Shown here: positions 35,588 through 42,029 of the stretch, in pieces
Layout: every line of letters starts with the position of its first letter
Position numbering within the stretch: position 1 is the stretch's first letter
From: Sphingomonas caeni
GTDB taxonomy: Bacteria > Pseudomonadota > Alphaproteobacteria > Sphingomonadales > Sphingomonadaceae
Direction of reading: 5' to 3'
Assembly: GCF_026013415.1 (NCBI RefSeq)
Contig: NZ_JAPDOK010000004.1
Span: forward strand, 248,001-312,000
Length of the DNA: 64,000 nt
Notes under the pieces: generated by a model
Seen by the model: only the letters and a program-made list of their open reading frames with translations
The model's database searches: none
What the model was told of the DNA's origin: nothing
Translations under genes and position numbers: made by a program

Positions 35588-35602
35588 GAACGAAAAGAGA
35601 AC
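35588..35602 (-). promoter_or_regulatory. LexA (SOS) box GTTC-N7-GTTC
   Basis: Read on the minus strand this is GTTC, TCTTTTC, GTTC, an exact alphaproteobacterial LexA site. It lies 47 bases upstream of the degenerate SRAP gene (start 35540) in forward orientation, and also in front of the divergent small gene at 35675. It is the second such box in the accessory DNA of this window. Confidence 0.75.
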
Positions 35603-35674
35603 AAATATCTTGTGGCGGACACCGTGTTGGATTTATCAATCCTGTCCTTCGAGTCGCATCACGGACAAACTGAC

Positions 35675-35872
35675 ATGCAGCATGACCCCTGCCTGCGCGC
35701 CGCCGCGCGCGCCATATACGACGCCGTCTATCCCAGCGAGGAATGGACCCCGGTGGAATTCGAGGACGCCGAGAAATACGGGACTGAGCATTACCGCCGC
35801 GCGGTCGAGGCGGCGCAGACGGCACGGCCCCTGTTTTTGGCCGGGCATGTGGAGCAGCCGACGCTGTTCTGA
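35675..35872 (+). CDS. Small hypothetical protein
   Basis: This 65-residue protein starts at ATG 35675; the frame also opens at 35612 with an unlikely N-terminus. It is acidic and helical (LRAAARAIYDAVYPSEEW, HYRRAVEAAQTARPLF) with no recognised domain. Its stop overlaps the next start (TGATG, 35870..35874), so the two genes are coupled. They diverge from the degenerate SRAP gene across the LexA box and may share SOS control. Confidence 0.6.
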   Translation: MQHDPCLRAAARAIYDAVYPSEEWTPVEFEDAEKYGTEHYRRAVEAAQTARPLFLAGHVEQPTLF

Positions 35873-36210
35873 TGGACAGGCGCGGCGACAATCTTGCCGA
35901 CGAGTGGCCGCCCCTGCGCACCATCACAGACCTGGCCCTGCGCAAATGGCACGTCCGGCTGACCTGCCCAGACTGCAAACATGTGCGCGTAATGAGCGGC
36001 GCAGGCATGTGGTATCTCTTCGACCGCAAGCGTTGGCCCGACGACATCCCGAGCGCGCGCAAGCGCTTCTATTGCTCGCTCTGCCGCTGTAACCGGCGCG
36101 TGAAGATCAGGCCGCAGATCGACAAGACGCACGACACGCCGACGGGACCTAAGCTGCCCGACCCCAGTGACTATGATTGGAAGAAGCTCATTGCCCGATA
36201 TCGGAGCTAA
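35872..36210 (+). CDS. Hypothetical zinc-ribbon protein
   Basis: This 112-residue protein has two CxxC pairs 40 residues apart, CPDC and CSLC, consistent with one zinc site, in a basic Trp/Arg-rich sequence (LRKWHVRLTCPDCKH, RKRFYCSLCRCNRRV). Such layouts are common in small DNA- or RNA-binding proteins of mobile elements. It is translationally coupled to the gene upstream and is the last gene before the tRNA-Phe end of the island. Function unknown. Confidence 0.65.
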   Translation: MDRRGDNLADEWPPLRTITDLALRKWHVRLTCPDCKHVRVMSGAGMWYLFDRKRWPDDIPSARKRFYCSLCRCNRRVKIRPQIDKTHDTPTGPKLPDPSDYDWKKLIARYRS

Positions 36211-36246
36211 CCCGGTCCCGCCAGAATCGGCAAAATTCAGCCCTGA

Positions 36247-36264
36247 TTACACAGGAATTACACC
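36247..36264. repeat. 18-base direct repeat, right copy (possible integrase arm site)
   Basis: Identical to 21723..21740 and in the same orientation. This copy ends 48 bases inside the tRNA-Phe att core, in the gene-free 102 bases between the last island gene and the tRNA. Confidence 0.7.
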
Positions 36265-36312
36265 AGCAGTTTCAGTCGCTGGGTGCGTATTTCACTAAGT
36301 GATTGAAAAGAA

Positions 36313-36388
36313 TGGTGCCCGGGGACGGAGTCGAACCGCCGACACTGCGATTTTCAGTCGCATGCTCTACCAACTGAGCTACCCGGGC
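36313..36388 (-). tRNA. tRNA-Phe (anticodon GAA)
   Basis: On the minus strand these 76 bases fold as a complete tRNA: acceptor GCCCGGG with CCCGGGC, discriminator A and encoded CCA at 36313..36315. The D-loop carries AGCTCAGTTGGTAGAGC, the anticodon loop CTGAAAA gives GAA, and the T-loop is GGTTCGACTCC. Its last 46 bases (36313..36358) are the attachment core of the adjacent island. It lies 53 bases downstream of yacG on the same strand and may be cotranscribed with it; the gap contains GC-rich hairpins. Confidence 0.97.
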
Positions 36389-36440
36389 CCTACCGGCAAG
36401 GCCGGTGAGGATGGCTCCGGCGAGCGCCGGAAGGGGGCTC

Positions 36441-36626
36441 TTAGTCGCGGTCCCCGGCGCTGTCCAGCCCGCTTTGCGCCTCGGGATCGACGCTTTCGCC
36501 GGGGACGCGATAGCCCTCGCCCAGCCATTGCAGCAAGTCGCGATCCTTGCAGCCGCGGCCGCAAAACGGCTTGTGCGCCGGATCGGTCGGTTTGCCGCAC
36601 ACCGGACAATCGGCTCGCTTGTTCAC
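36441..36626 (-). CDS. yacG: DNA gyrase inhibitor / zinc-binding protein YacG
   Basis: This 61-residue protein has the four zinc ligands of YacG: CPVC near the start and C-x3-C in FCGRGCKDRDLLQWL, followed by YRVPG. YacG binds GyrB and inhibits DNA gyrase. The GTG at 36626 starts the protein exactly at the family N-terminus (NKRADCPVCGKP) and overlaps the stop of the RNase E/G gene by 4 bases; a longer upstream start is not supported. It ends the infA-maf-RNase-yacG series next to tRNA-Phe. Confidence 0.9.
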   Translation of the reverse strand: MNKRADCPVCGKPTDPAHKPFCGRGCKDRDLLQWLGEGYRVPGESVDPEAQSGLDSAGDRD

Positions 36627-37552
36627 CTCGCCTGCTCCTTCAGCGTCACCGGCCCGCCCATCCGGCGCGCCAGCTCCTCGGTCCATTCGGGATGCGCCGC
36701 GATCGCGCGGAGCACCCGTCCGCTCAGCATATGGGAAGCCGGGAGCGGCGGGGGAAGGCGCTCGATCCGCCTCAGTGCAGCGCGTGCTTCCGCCCCCGCC
36801 GGATCGGCGCGGAGCAGCTCGGGGAGCGAGGCGCGCGCACGGCGGCGGACGATCTGGAGGAAGCCGAAGCCATTGACCGCGGTCCGCTCGAACGGCTGGG
36901 GCAGCGCGGCGTCGATCGCCTCGGCGACCTTGAGCCGCGCGTCGCGATTGGCGAGGGTCGGGAAGTCCACCCCGATCGACCCGCCGATCCCGTGGCGGAG
37001 GATTGCCGCGGCAACCGCGGGCGCGGCGGCGAGCGCCAGCGCCTCGGGGGTGCCGCCGCCATCGACATCGAACAGGGTCATGGCGGGAGTGACCGACATC
37101 AGCAGCATGCCGCCGGCGAAGGCGATTTCGCCGGTCACCGCCTCCTCCAGCGTTTCGGACCAGCCCGCGGCTTCGAGCGCGTCGGCTTCATGCGCGCGGA
37201 CGATGCGGACCGGCAGGCCGGTCGCGGTGATTCGGGCGTGCAGGCCGGGGCCCTGCGCAAGCGGCTTGTCGGTGGCGACGGCCTTGGGCAGCTTGGTGCG
37301 GCCCGGCTCGGGGATCGCCTCGCGGACGATCTCGACGCTTAGCCGCGCGCCTTCGCTCACCCCGCTTGGGACCATGCCGAGCAGCACATCGCCGTCGCCC
37401 AGTTCGACGCGCTTGTCCGCGCGGAGGCGGCCCTCGGCAACGGTGCCGACGCGCAGCCCCTCAAGCTCGATCCGCGCCTTCAGGATGACGCCGTCTTCGA
37501 CAAGCGCCGCGCGGGCCTCGCCGATGCCGGCCTCGTAGCGCCACTCAGCCAA
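36623..37552 (-). CDS. Ribonuclease E/G-family protein (short)
   Basis: This 309-residue protein resembles the catalytic part of RNase E/G. The two metal-binding Asp segments are visible as TLFDVDGGG and GGSIGVDFPTL, and the helical region after FERTAVNGFGFLQIVRRR matches the family. The usual S1 domain is weak or replaced by the short N-terminal beta region, and the zinc-link and scaffold are absent, so it is smaller than RNase G. It starts at TTG 37552 and overlaps the end of maf by 8 bases, consistent with coupled translation. It likely acts in RNA processing, but a full RNase E would be encoded elsewhere. Confidence 0.8.
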   Translation of the reverse strand: MAEWRYEAGIGEARAALVEDGVILKARIELEGLRVGTVAEGRLRADKRVELGDGDVLLGMVPSGVSEGARLSVEIVREAIPEPGRTKLPKAVATDKPLAQGPGLHARITATGLPVRIVRAHEADALEAAGWSETLEEAVTGEIAFAGGMLLMSVTPAMTLFDVDGGGTPEALALAAAPAVAAAILRHGIGGSIGVDFPTLANRDARLKVAEAIDAALPQPFERTAVNGFGFLQIVRRRARASLPELLRADPAGAEARAALRRIERLPPPLPASHMLSGRVLRAIAAHPEWTEELARRMGGPVTLKEQAR

Positions 37553-38114
37553 ACGGATAGCCTGCGGACATCAGCATCGCCCGGGTCTCGAACACCGGCA
37601 GCCCCACCACGCCCGAATGACTGCCCGCAAGGAAGCGCACGAACCCTTCGGCGCGCCCCTGGATGGCATAGCCGCCGGCCTTGCCCATGCCCTCGCCGCT
37701 GGCGACATAGGCGTCGATTTCCTGGGGCGTCAGCCGCTTGAAGGTCACGACCGTATCCGAGAGCCGCGTTCGCGCCTTGCCGTCCAGCCCGATCAGGCAG
37801 ACCGCAGAGAGGCAATGATGTCGCCGCCCCGACAGCAGCGCGAGCATCCGGCGCAGATCGGCCTCGTCCTCGGGCTTGCCCAGGATGCGGCGGCCGACCG
37901 CGATGGTGGTGTCGCCCGCAAGCACGATCTCGTCCGCGGCGCGGGGCACGGCATGCGCCTTGCCGGTGGCGATGCGCAGCACATAGGGGCGCGGGAGTTC
38001 GCCCCGCAGCGGGTCTTCGTCGATGTCCGGCGCGTCGATTCGCGCAGGGACGACGCCGATCCGCGCGAGAAGGTCGCGCCGGCGGGGTGAGGTGGAGGCG
38101 AGGACGAGCCTGAT
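37545..38114 (-). CDS. maf: Maf-family nucleoside triphosphate pyrophosphatase, ATC start
   Basis: Read from ATC at 38114 this is a 189-residue Maf protein with the conserved N-terminus RLVLASTSPRRRDLL (SxSPRR at residues 7-12), AGDTT and the late segments GKAGGYAIQG and VVGLPVFET. Maf enzymes hydrolyse non-canonical or modified nucleotides. No ATG, GTG or TTG precedes the conserved N-terminus in frame; the frame runs back into infA and reaches TGA. The first canonical start would be an internal GTG at 37982, removing the nucleotide-binding motif. TAAGG lies 8 bases before the ATC. Either ATC is the real start or the sequence has an error. Confidence 0.85.
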   Translation of the reverse strand: MRLVLASTSPRRRDLLARIGVVPARIDAPDIDEDPLRGELPRPYVLRIATGKAHAVPRAADEIVLAGDTTIAVGRRILGKPEDEADLRRMLALLSGRRHHCLSAVCLIGLDGKARTRLSDTVVTFKRLTPQEIDAYVASGEGMGKAGGYAIQGRAEGFVRFLAGSHSGVVGLPVFETRAMLMSAGYPFG

Positions 38115-38124
38115 GGCCCGCGCC

Positions 38125-38343
38125 TTATTTGAAGCGGTAGGTGATACGGCCCTTGGTCAGGTCGTAGGGCGTCAGCTCGACGAGCACTTCGTCGCCGACC
38201 AGCACGCGGATGCGGTTCTTGCGCATCTTGCCGGCGGTATGGCCGAGGATCTCGTGATCATTCTCCAGCCGGACGCGGAACATGGCGTTGGGGAGGAGCT
38301 CCACAACCTGTCCGCGCATTTCAAGCAGCTCTTCTTTCGCCAA
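38125..38343 (-). CDS. infA: Translation initiation factor IF-1
   Basis: This 72-residue S1/OB-fold protein matches IF-1 throughout ([44 protein letters not shown]). IF-1 binds the ribosomal A site during initiation. The family N-terminus is reached with TTG at 38343; an ATG at 38355 would add four residues (MGCF) not typical of the family. Both are possible. It ends 10 bases before the maf start and heads the maf-RNase-yacG series. Confidence 0.95.
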   Translation of the reverse strand: MAKEELLEMRGQVVELLPNAMFRVRLENDHEILGHTAGKMRKNRIRVLVGDEVLVELTPYDLTKGRITYRFK

Positions 38344-38572
38344 AAAACACCCCATAGGCTCGCAAAAAGTCGCGGTGCCTTACTCCGCAATCACGCAAAA
38401 GGGAAGGTGGGGCCGCAGGCTATGGCCAAGCCCGGGTTCGCGGCCGGAATATCGCTAACTGTCTCTTGCCGGAACGATCCGGAAAACGCCTAAATTGTTT
38501 CGTTGGCGAAGACGTGGGAAAGACGGCATCCTGTTACCGCATTGAAATACCCGTTCCCGAAAAGGCCGTGCA

Positions 38573-38758
38573 ATGAAGGAAGACACCAAGGCGCGCACCG
38601 GGGCCTCCGGCGGCGAACCGCTGAAGGCCCTCAAGGCACGGCTGCACGAATGCGTGCGCGATCTCGACCGGCTGGAGCTGCATCACCCCGCGGCCCTGGT
38701 CTGCATGGCTATCGACCGGCTAGACCAAACATCAGACGATCCCGCATCATTCGGTTGA
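38573..38758 (+). CDS. Small hypothetical protein
   Basis: This 61-residue, charged, helical protein (PLKALKARLHECVRDLDRLEL, then HHPAALVCMAIDRL) has no recognised domain. It is the only plus-strand gene here, divergent from infA and convergent with the MarR-like gene, whose 3' end it overlaps by 50 bases. Start ATG 38573 has only a weak ribosome site. The character is protein-like, so it is listed with moderate confidence. Confidence 0.5.
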   Translation: MKEDTKARTGASGGEPLKALKARLHECVRDLDRLELHHPAALVCMAIDRLDQTSDDPASFG

Positions 38759-39218
38759 GCAGGTCGGTCATGGCGTTGCGGGCCTTGTCCGACAGCCGCA
38801 CATAGACGCGGCGCGCATCGCTCCGGCATTCGTCGCGCACCACCAGCCCCTTGGCAGTCATCTCCTTGATGTAGCGCAGCGCGCTCGACGAGGGCGCGCG
38901 CGAAGCCGCGCAGGCGCGGCTGACGCTCACCTTCTCGCCGTCCGCGGCCGAGGCATAGAGTTCGAGCATCAGATCCCACATCGGATCGGCGAACAGCTCG
39001 GCGCCCAGCGCCCCGTCGCGAATCCGCCGCTCGTCATAGAGGTGCCGCGCGAAGCTGCCGAGATCGAGCGGGGTCGAGGACACCATCTGCGGGTCATTCT
39101 CCGCGGCGGGCGCCGCGAGGAAGCTGCGGACGATCTCGAGCGCGGTCGAGGGGGCCTGAAGGCCGGCGCGGCGCACGCGGCGCAGCTTAGCGGGTGCGTG
39201 TGTGGCCATGTTCTGCAT
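38709..39218 (-). CDS. MarR-like winged-helix regulator
   Basis: This 169-residue protein has a winged-helix pattern in its C-terminal two-thirds: DLMLELYASAADGEKV, SVSRACAASRAPSSSALRYIKEM (recognition helix), then GLVVRDECRSDARRVYVRLSDKAR (wing). This is typical of the MarR-like regulators seen in sphingomonads. The N-terminus is variable; ATG 39218 or 39209 may be used. It overlaps the end of the dioxygenase gene by 32 bases on the same strand, so it is probably part of the luxI-phyH transcription unit and could link its output to regulation. Confidence 0.75.
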   Translation of the reverse strand: MQNMATHAPAKLRRVRRAGLQAPSTALEIVRSFLAAPAAENDPQMVSSTPLDLGSFARHLYDERRIRDGALGAELFADPMWDLMLELYASAADGEKVSVSRACAASRAPSSSALRYIKEMTAKGLVVRDECRSDARRVYVRLSDKARNAMTDLLNRMMRDRLMFGLAGR

Positions 39219-40086
39219 AATAGCGGCTAGCTACCTCCTGGAATTCGACAAGCGCGTCGACCGCGCCGGTGGCGTTTGCGTCCCCGTCTTCGAGCAGCGT
39301 CATCGGCGAGCGTGCTTCGAAATTATTGAGATTGGGCGGGAGCTGGCGGTAACCGACCAGCTCGGCGAGTTCCTTCGAGAAGGTGCGCGCGATCTCGGGC
39401 GGATAGGCCAGATACTGGTTCTCATACTGCTTGAGCCAGGCCTGGGAGTAGGCGACCGCCATGCCGCGGCGGATCTCGTCGCTCGAATTCTCGCCCTGGC
39501 CGTGCAGCGTCGCGCCCAGCCAGACGACGCAGTCGCCGGGCTCCATCTCGGCCGAGATGCACCGTTCGTTGGGCACCCAGGCCTCGCGGTCGCCGAGATG
39601 GCTGCCGCGCCAGATCCGGGTCGCGCCGGTCTGCGTCGTGAAGCGCGTGAACGGCCAGATGACGTTGACCATATATTCGATCTGGCCCTTGGGGCCCGGC
39701 CACATATCCTCGTCGCGGTGCGGCAGCTGCGCCGGCGCGCCGGGATGGACGGCGATGCCCTGGGTCAGGTTGAGCTGGATGCCGTTGCCATGCGGCCCCA
39801 ATATCTGTTCGGCGATGCCGAGCACGGTGGGGTTCTGGATCAGCGTGGCGCTGTGCTGCGAGCGGATCAGCGCCCGGCCGAAGCGCTTGGTGTGCGATCC
39901 GAAAAAGGCGCCCTGGCTGAAGGGCGTCTCGGCGAAGGGCGCGGCGAAATCGGCATCGAGCGCCTCGATCACCGCGCGATCGGCCACGCCGCGCAGGATG
40001 ACATAGCCCTCCCTCGCCATCTCGGCGCAGGCCGCAGCCACGTCGGCGCTGGGCGCCTCGGGCTGGAGTTTGGGGAATGCGAGCAT
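39187..40086 (-). CDS. Phytanoyl-CoA dioxygenase-family enzyme
   Basis: This 299-residue Fe(II)/2-oxoglutarate oxygenase has the metal motif H-x-D in LPHRDEDMW, the distal His in LGATLHGQGENSS and the 2-oxoglutarate Arg in DEIRRGMAVAY. ATG 40086 follows GGAGAG. It begins 26 bases after the AHL synthase gene on the same strand. Genes of this family beside luxI recur in sphingomonads, suggesting a quorum-controlled hydroxylation of an unknown substrate. Longer frames upstream are antisense or shadow readings. Confidence 0.9.
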   Translation of the reverse strand: MLAFPKLQPEAPSADVAAACAEMAREGYVILRGVADRAVIEALDADFAAPFAETPFSQGAFFGSHTKRFGRALIRSQHSATLIQNPTVLGIAEQILGPHGNGIQLNLTQGIAVHPGAPAQLPHRDEDMWPGPKGQIEYMVNVIWPFTRFTTQTGATRIWRGSHLGDREAWVPNERCISAEMEPGDCVVWLGATLHGQGENSSDEIRRGMAVAYSQAWLKQYENQYLAYPPEIARTFSKELAELVGYRQLPPNLNNFEARSPMTLLEDGDANATGAVDALVEFQEVASRYYAEHGHTRTR

Positions 40087-40112
40087 CGTTCTTCTCTCCT
40101 TGGCGACCGGAG

Positions 40113-40730
40113 TTATGCGGCGATCGGAATCGGGTTGGCGAAGTGCAGCGTCTCGTGCTCGTAGCGGCCCGAACGGCGCAGCAGCTGCGGGGTGGCGGTG
40201 TCGATCTCGATCATCAGCGCGCCGGCGGGATGCTGGGCGCCGAGATCGGGCAGGCCGAGCGGCTTCACCCGCCAGCCGGTCGCGAAGAGATTGCTCATCC
40301 GGCTGACATGCGCGACCGCGGTATAGGCGGTGAGCCCGCTCACCAGCGCATATTCGGTGAGCGCGGTCGCGAGCAGCCGCCGCGCCCGGAGGCGGATCTC
40401 GCCGCGGTGGCGGGGCGAAATGCAGAAGCGCGAAATCTCGCGGATATCCTCGCCCGAGGGCACGTCGCCCTCGACCAGATCGGAGAAGACCGCGCCCAGC
40501 AGGTGCGGCCGATCGGTGCGCAGCAGGCGCAGCGAGGCGATATGATCGTCGCCTTGCGCGAAGATCAGATATTCGGCCTGGGCGCCGTCGAACTCGTCGC
40601 GCTCCGAAACCGCGTCGTGCGGCACATCCCATTTGAGCAGATCGACGAACACGCGCTTGCGGTCCGCGAACATCGACGCGATCAGCCGCTCATGGGCTGG
40701 ATGATCAAGGCCTTGCACCGCGTGGAGCAT
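40113..40730 (-). CDS. Acyl-homoserine-lactone synthase (LuxI family)
   Basis: This 205-residue protein shows the LuxI invariants in order: Arg, Phe and Trp in RKRVFVDLLKW, Asp residues in DEFD, SLRLLRT, and the E-x-x-R of REISRFCI, followed by the acyl-chain pocket region. It makes an N-acyl-homoserine lactone from S-adenosylmethionine and an acyl carrier. ATG 40730 follows GAGGGAGGG. The LuxR-type receptor lies upstream on the same strand (40906..41661), and a dioxygenase and MarR-like gene follow. The 175-base gap to luxR should hold its promoter. Confidence 0.93.
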   Translation of the reverse strand: MLHAVQGLDHPAHERLIASMFADRKRVFVDLLKWDVPHDAVSERDEFDGAQAEYLIFAQGDDHIASLRLLRTDRPHLLGAVFSDLVEGDVPSGEDIREISRFCISPRHRGEIRLRARRLLATALTEYALVSGLTAYTAVAHVSRMSNLFATGWRVKPLGLPDLGAQHPAGALMIEIDTATPQLLRRSGRYEHETLHFANPIPIAA

Positions 40731-40905
40731 GCGTCCCTCCCTCTTGCTGGGTCGGGTTTCACCATGCGCGCGGGGGCGAGTCCTGGCACCCCGCCATTAC
40801 AGGGGGGATTTTGGGAAAATCGGGATGTTTTCGGGTTTTAGCAGCGCGAAAAAGGGTGTGGCGGCGCTCGCGGCACCCTTTCATCGGCGCGCGTTGGTCG
40901 AAAGC

Positions 40906-41661
40906 CTATTGCATCGTTTCCGCGAGGCAAAGATGCCCGTCGAACAGCGCGCGGGTTACCATCTGCGAGCGCCGCGTGACGCCGAGCGATACCTTGGCTT
41001 CGTCGATATAGCCATTGACCGTGCTCTCCTTGAGCCCGAGCACGGTGGCGATCTCCCAATCGGTCTTGCCCTGGGCGACCAGCACCAGGCAGTCGCGCTG
41101 GCGCGGGCTGAGCTTGACCGGCTCGGCGCGGCGGACGATGCCGATCTGGCGCAGCCATAGCTGGCGCGCGGCCTCATAGGCGAAGCTGCCCACCATATGC
41201 GCCATGGGCAGATTGTGGATGGGAAGCGGCGTGTTCGGCCCCACCGCGAAATTGCACGAGCCGGTGGCTTCGCCCGGGATGTTGGCGGGGACGGTGAAGC
41301 CGTCGGCGATGCCCTCGCGCCGGCCGCATTCGAGCACGCGCAGCTGCGCGCGCGTGAGCGGCACCATCCGGGGAATCTCGCTCCACTGAAAGCCGAGCGC
41401 GGTGCGGCGGGCGGCGCGGATCACCGGATCGAAGCGGTTGAAATTCTCGGCGAAGAAAACCTCGAGCCAGCCCATCGGATAGTTGGAGATCGCCAGCGCC
41501 TGGGCCTTTTGCCAGTCCCAGTCGCGGACGTGTTGGAACAGCGAATAGGTCTCGAAGCCCATTTCCACCGTCACCGCCTCCATCAGGCGACGCAGGTCAT
41601 CGGCCGTCGCACTGGCGCGCGCCTGTTCGATGAAGGCGTGGACGTCTTCCAAACGGGGCAC
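40906..41661 (-). CDS. LuxR-family quorum-sensing regulator
   Basis: This 251-residue protein has an N-terminal autoinducer-binding domain (conserved Trp/Tyr/Asp in MGWLEVFFAENFNRFDPV, then FQWSEIP and GIADGFTVP) and a C-terminal LuxR helix-turn-helix (LSPRQRDCLVLVAQGKTDWEIA, partly shown: ATVLGLKESTVNGYIDEA). It binds the AHL made by the downstream synthase and regulates transcription. GTG 41661 is chosen because GGGGA precedes it; an upstream TTG at 41724 would add an unlikely N-terminus. Confidence 0.92.
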   Translation of the reverse strand: MPRLEDVHAFIEQARASATADDLRRLMEAVTVEMGFETYSLFQHVRDWDWQKAQALAISNYPMGWLEVFFAENFNRFDPVIRAARRTALGFQWSEIPRMVPLTRAQLRVLECGRREGIADGFTVPANIPGEATGSCNFAVGPNTPLPIHNLPMAHMVGSFAYEAARQLWLRQIGIVRRAEPVKLSPRQRDCLVLVAQGKTDWEIATVLGLKESTVNGYIDEAKVSLGVTRRSQMVTRALFDGHLCLAETMQ

Positions 41662-41897
41662 GTGCGCAGTTCCCCTGTTGCGATCCCGTGGCCAAGAATA
41701 GGCGATAGTGTTGCTATTGATCAAGCGGAACCAACATTTGCTGCAGCTTTTGCTGTCCCGATCCGAAACTACCCTGTTTTCCGTATCTTGGGTGAAGGCG
41801 TGGATTGCCCCATTTTGGGTATTTTTCCCTCTTCCGCCATTTTGGATGATTCTTTAATAAGACTCCAAATCCCCAGCGGGAAAACCCTGCGGGTCGC

Positions 41898-41929
41898 GGG
41901 CCAGGCTATTTCGGTAGCCTGGCCCTTTT
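41898..41929 (+). terminator. Intrinsic terminator with no annotated upstream gene
   Basis: A perfect 11-base stem (GGGCCAGGCTA at 41898..41908 with TAGCCTGGCCC at 41915..41925, 6-base loop) is followed by TTTT, a textbook plus-strand Rho-independent terminator. No plus-strand gene precedes it: luxR runs the other way from 41661. It may end a small RNA from 41700..41925, where TAATAA near 41857 could be a -10 element. Confidence 0.8.
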
Positions 41930-41959
41930 ACATGGATTTCCTCAATTCGATTCGATCAA

Positions 41960-42001
41960 GAAACGAAAACGCCGCCGTCCCGCGGGTGCGGAACGGCGGC
42001 G
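41960..42001 (-). terminator. Intrinsic terminator of hppA
   Basis: On the minus strand a 9-base stem (CGCCGCCGT, 41970..41978 with 41993..42001) is followed by TTTTCGTTTC. It lies about 30 bases after the hppA stop and fits termination of that gene. Confidence 0.8.
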
Positions 42002-42029
42002 CTTGCGTCGCCCAAGACCGACTCGGGGA

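Larger units (their letters stand above)
21595..36358. mobile_element. Genomic island integrated at tRNA-Phe (about 14.8 kb)
   Basis: The island is bounded by 46-base direct repeats of the tRNA-Phe 3' end (21549..21594 and 36313..36358), so integration preserved a complete tRNA gene. It encodes two tyrosine recombinases, an excisionase-like protein, other small DNA-binding proteins, a type I restriction-modification operon, two SRAP-type proteins and a PlsY paralogue. An 18-base direct repeat lies inside each end. No conjugation or replication genes are visible, so transfer would depend on a helper. Confidence 0.88.

Noticed and set aside
40780..40810. CCTG...CAGG imperfect inverted repeat upstream of luxI
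   Set aside because: Spacing between the CT and AG half-sites is 16 rather than 12, so it is not a credible lux box.
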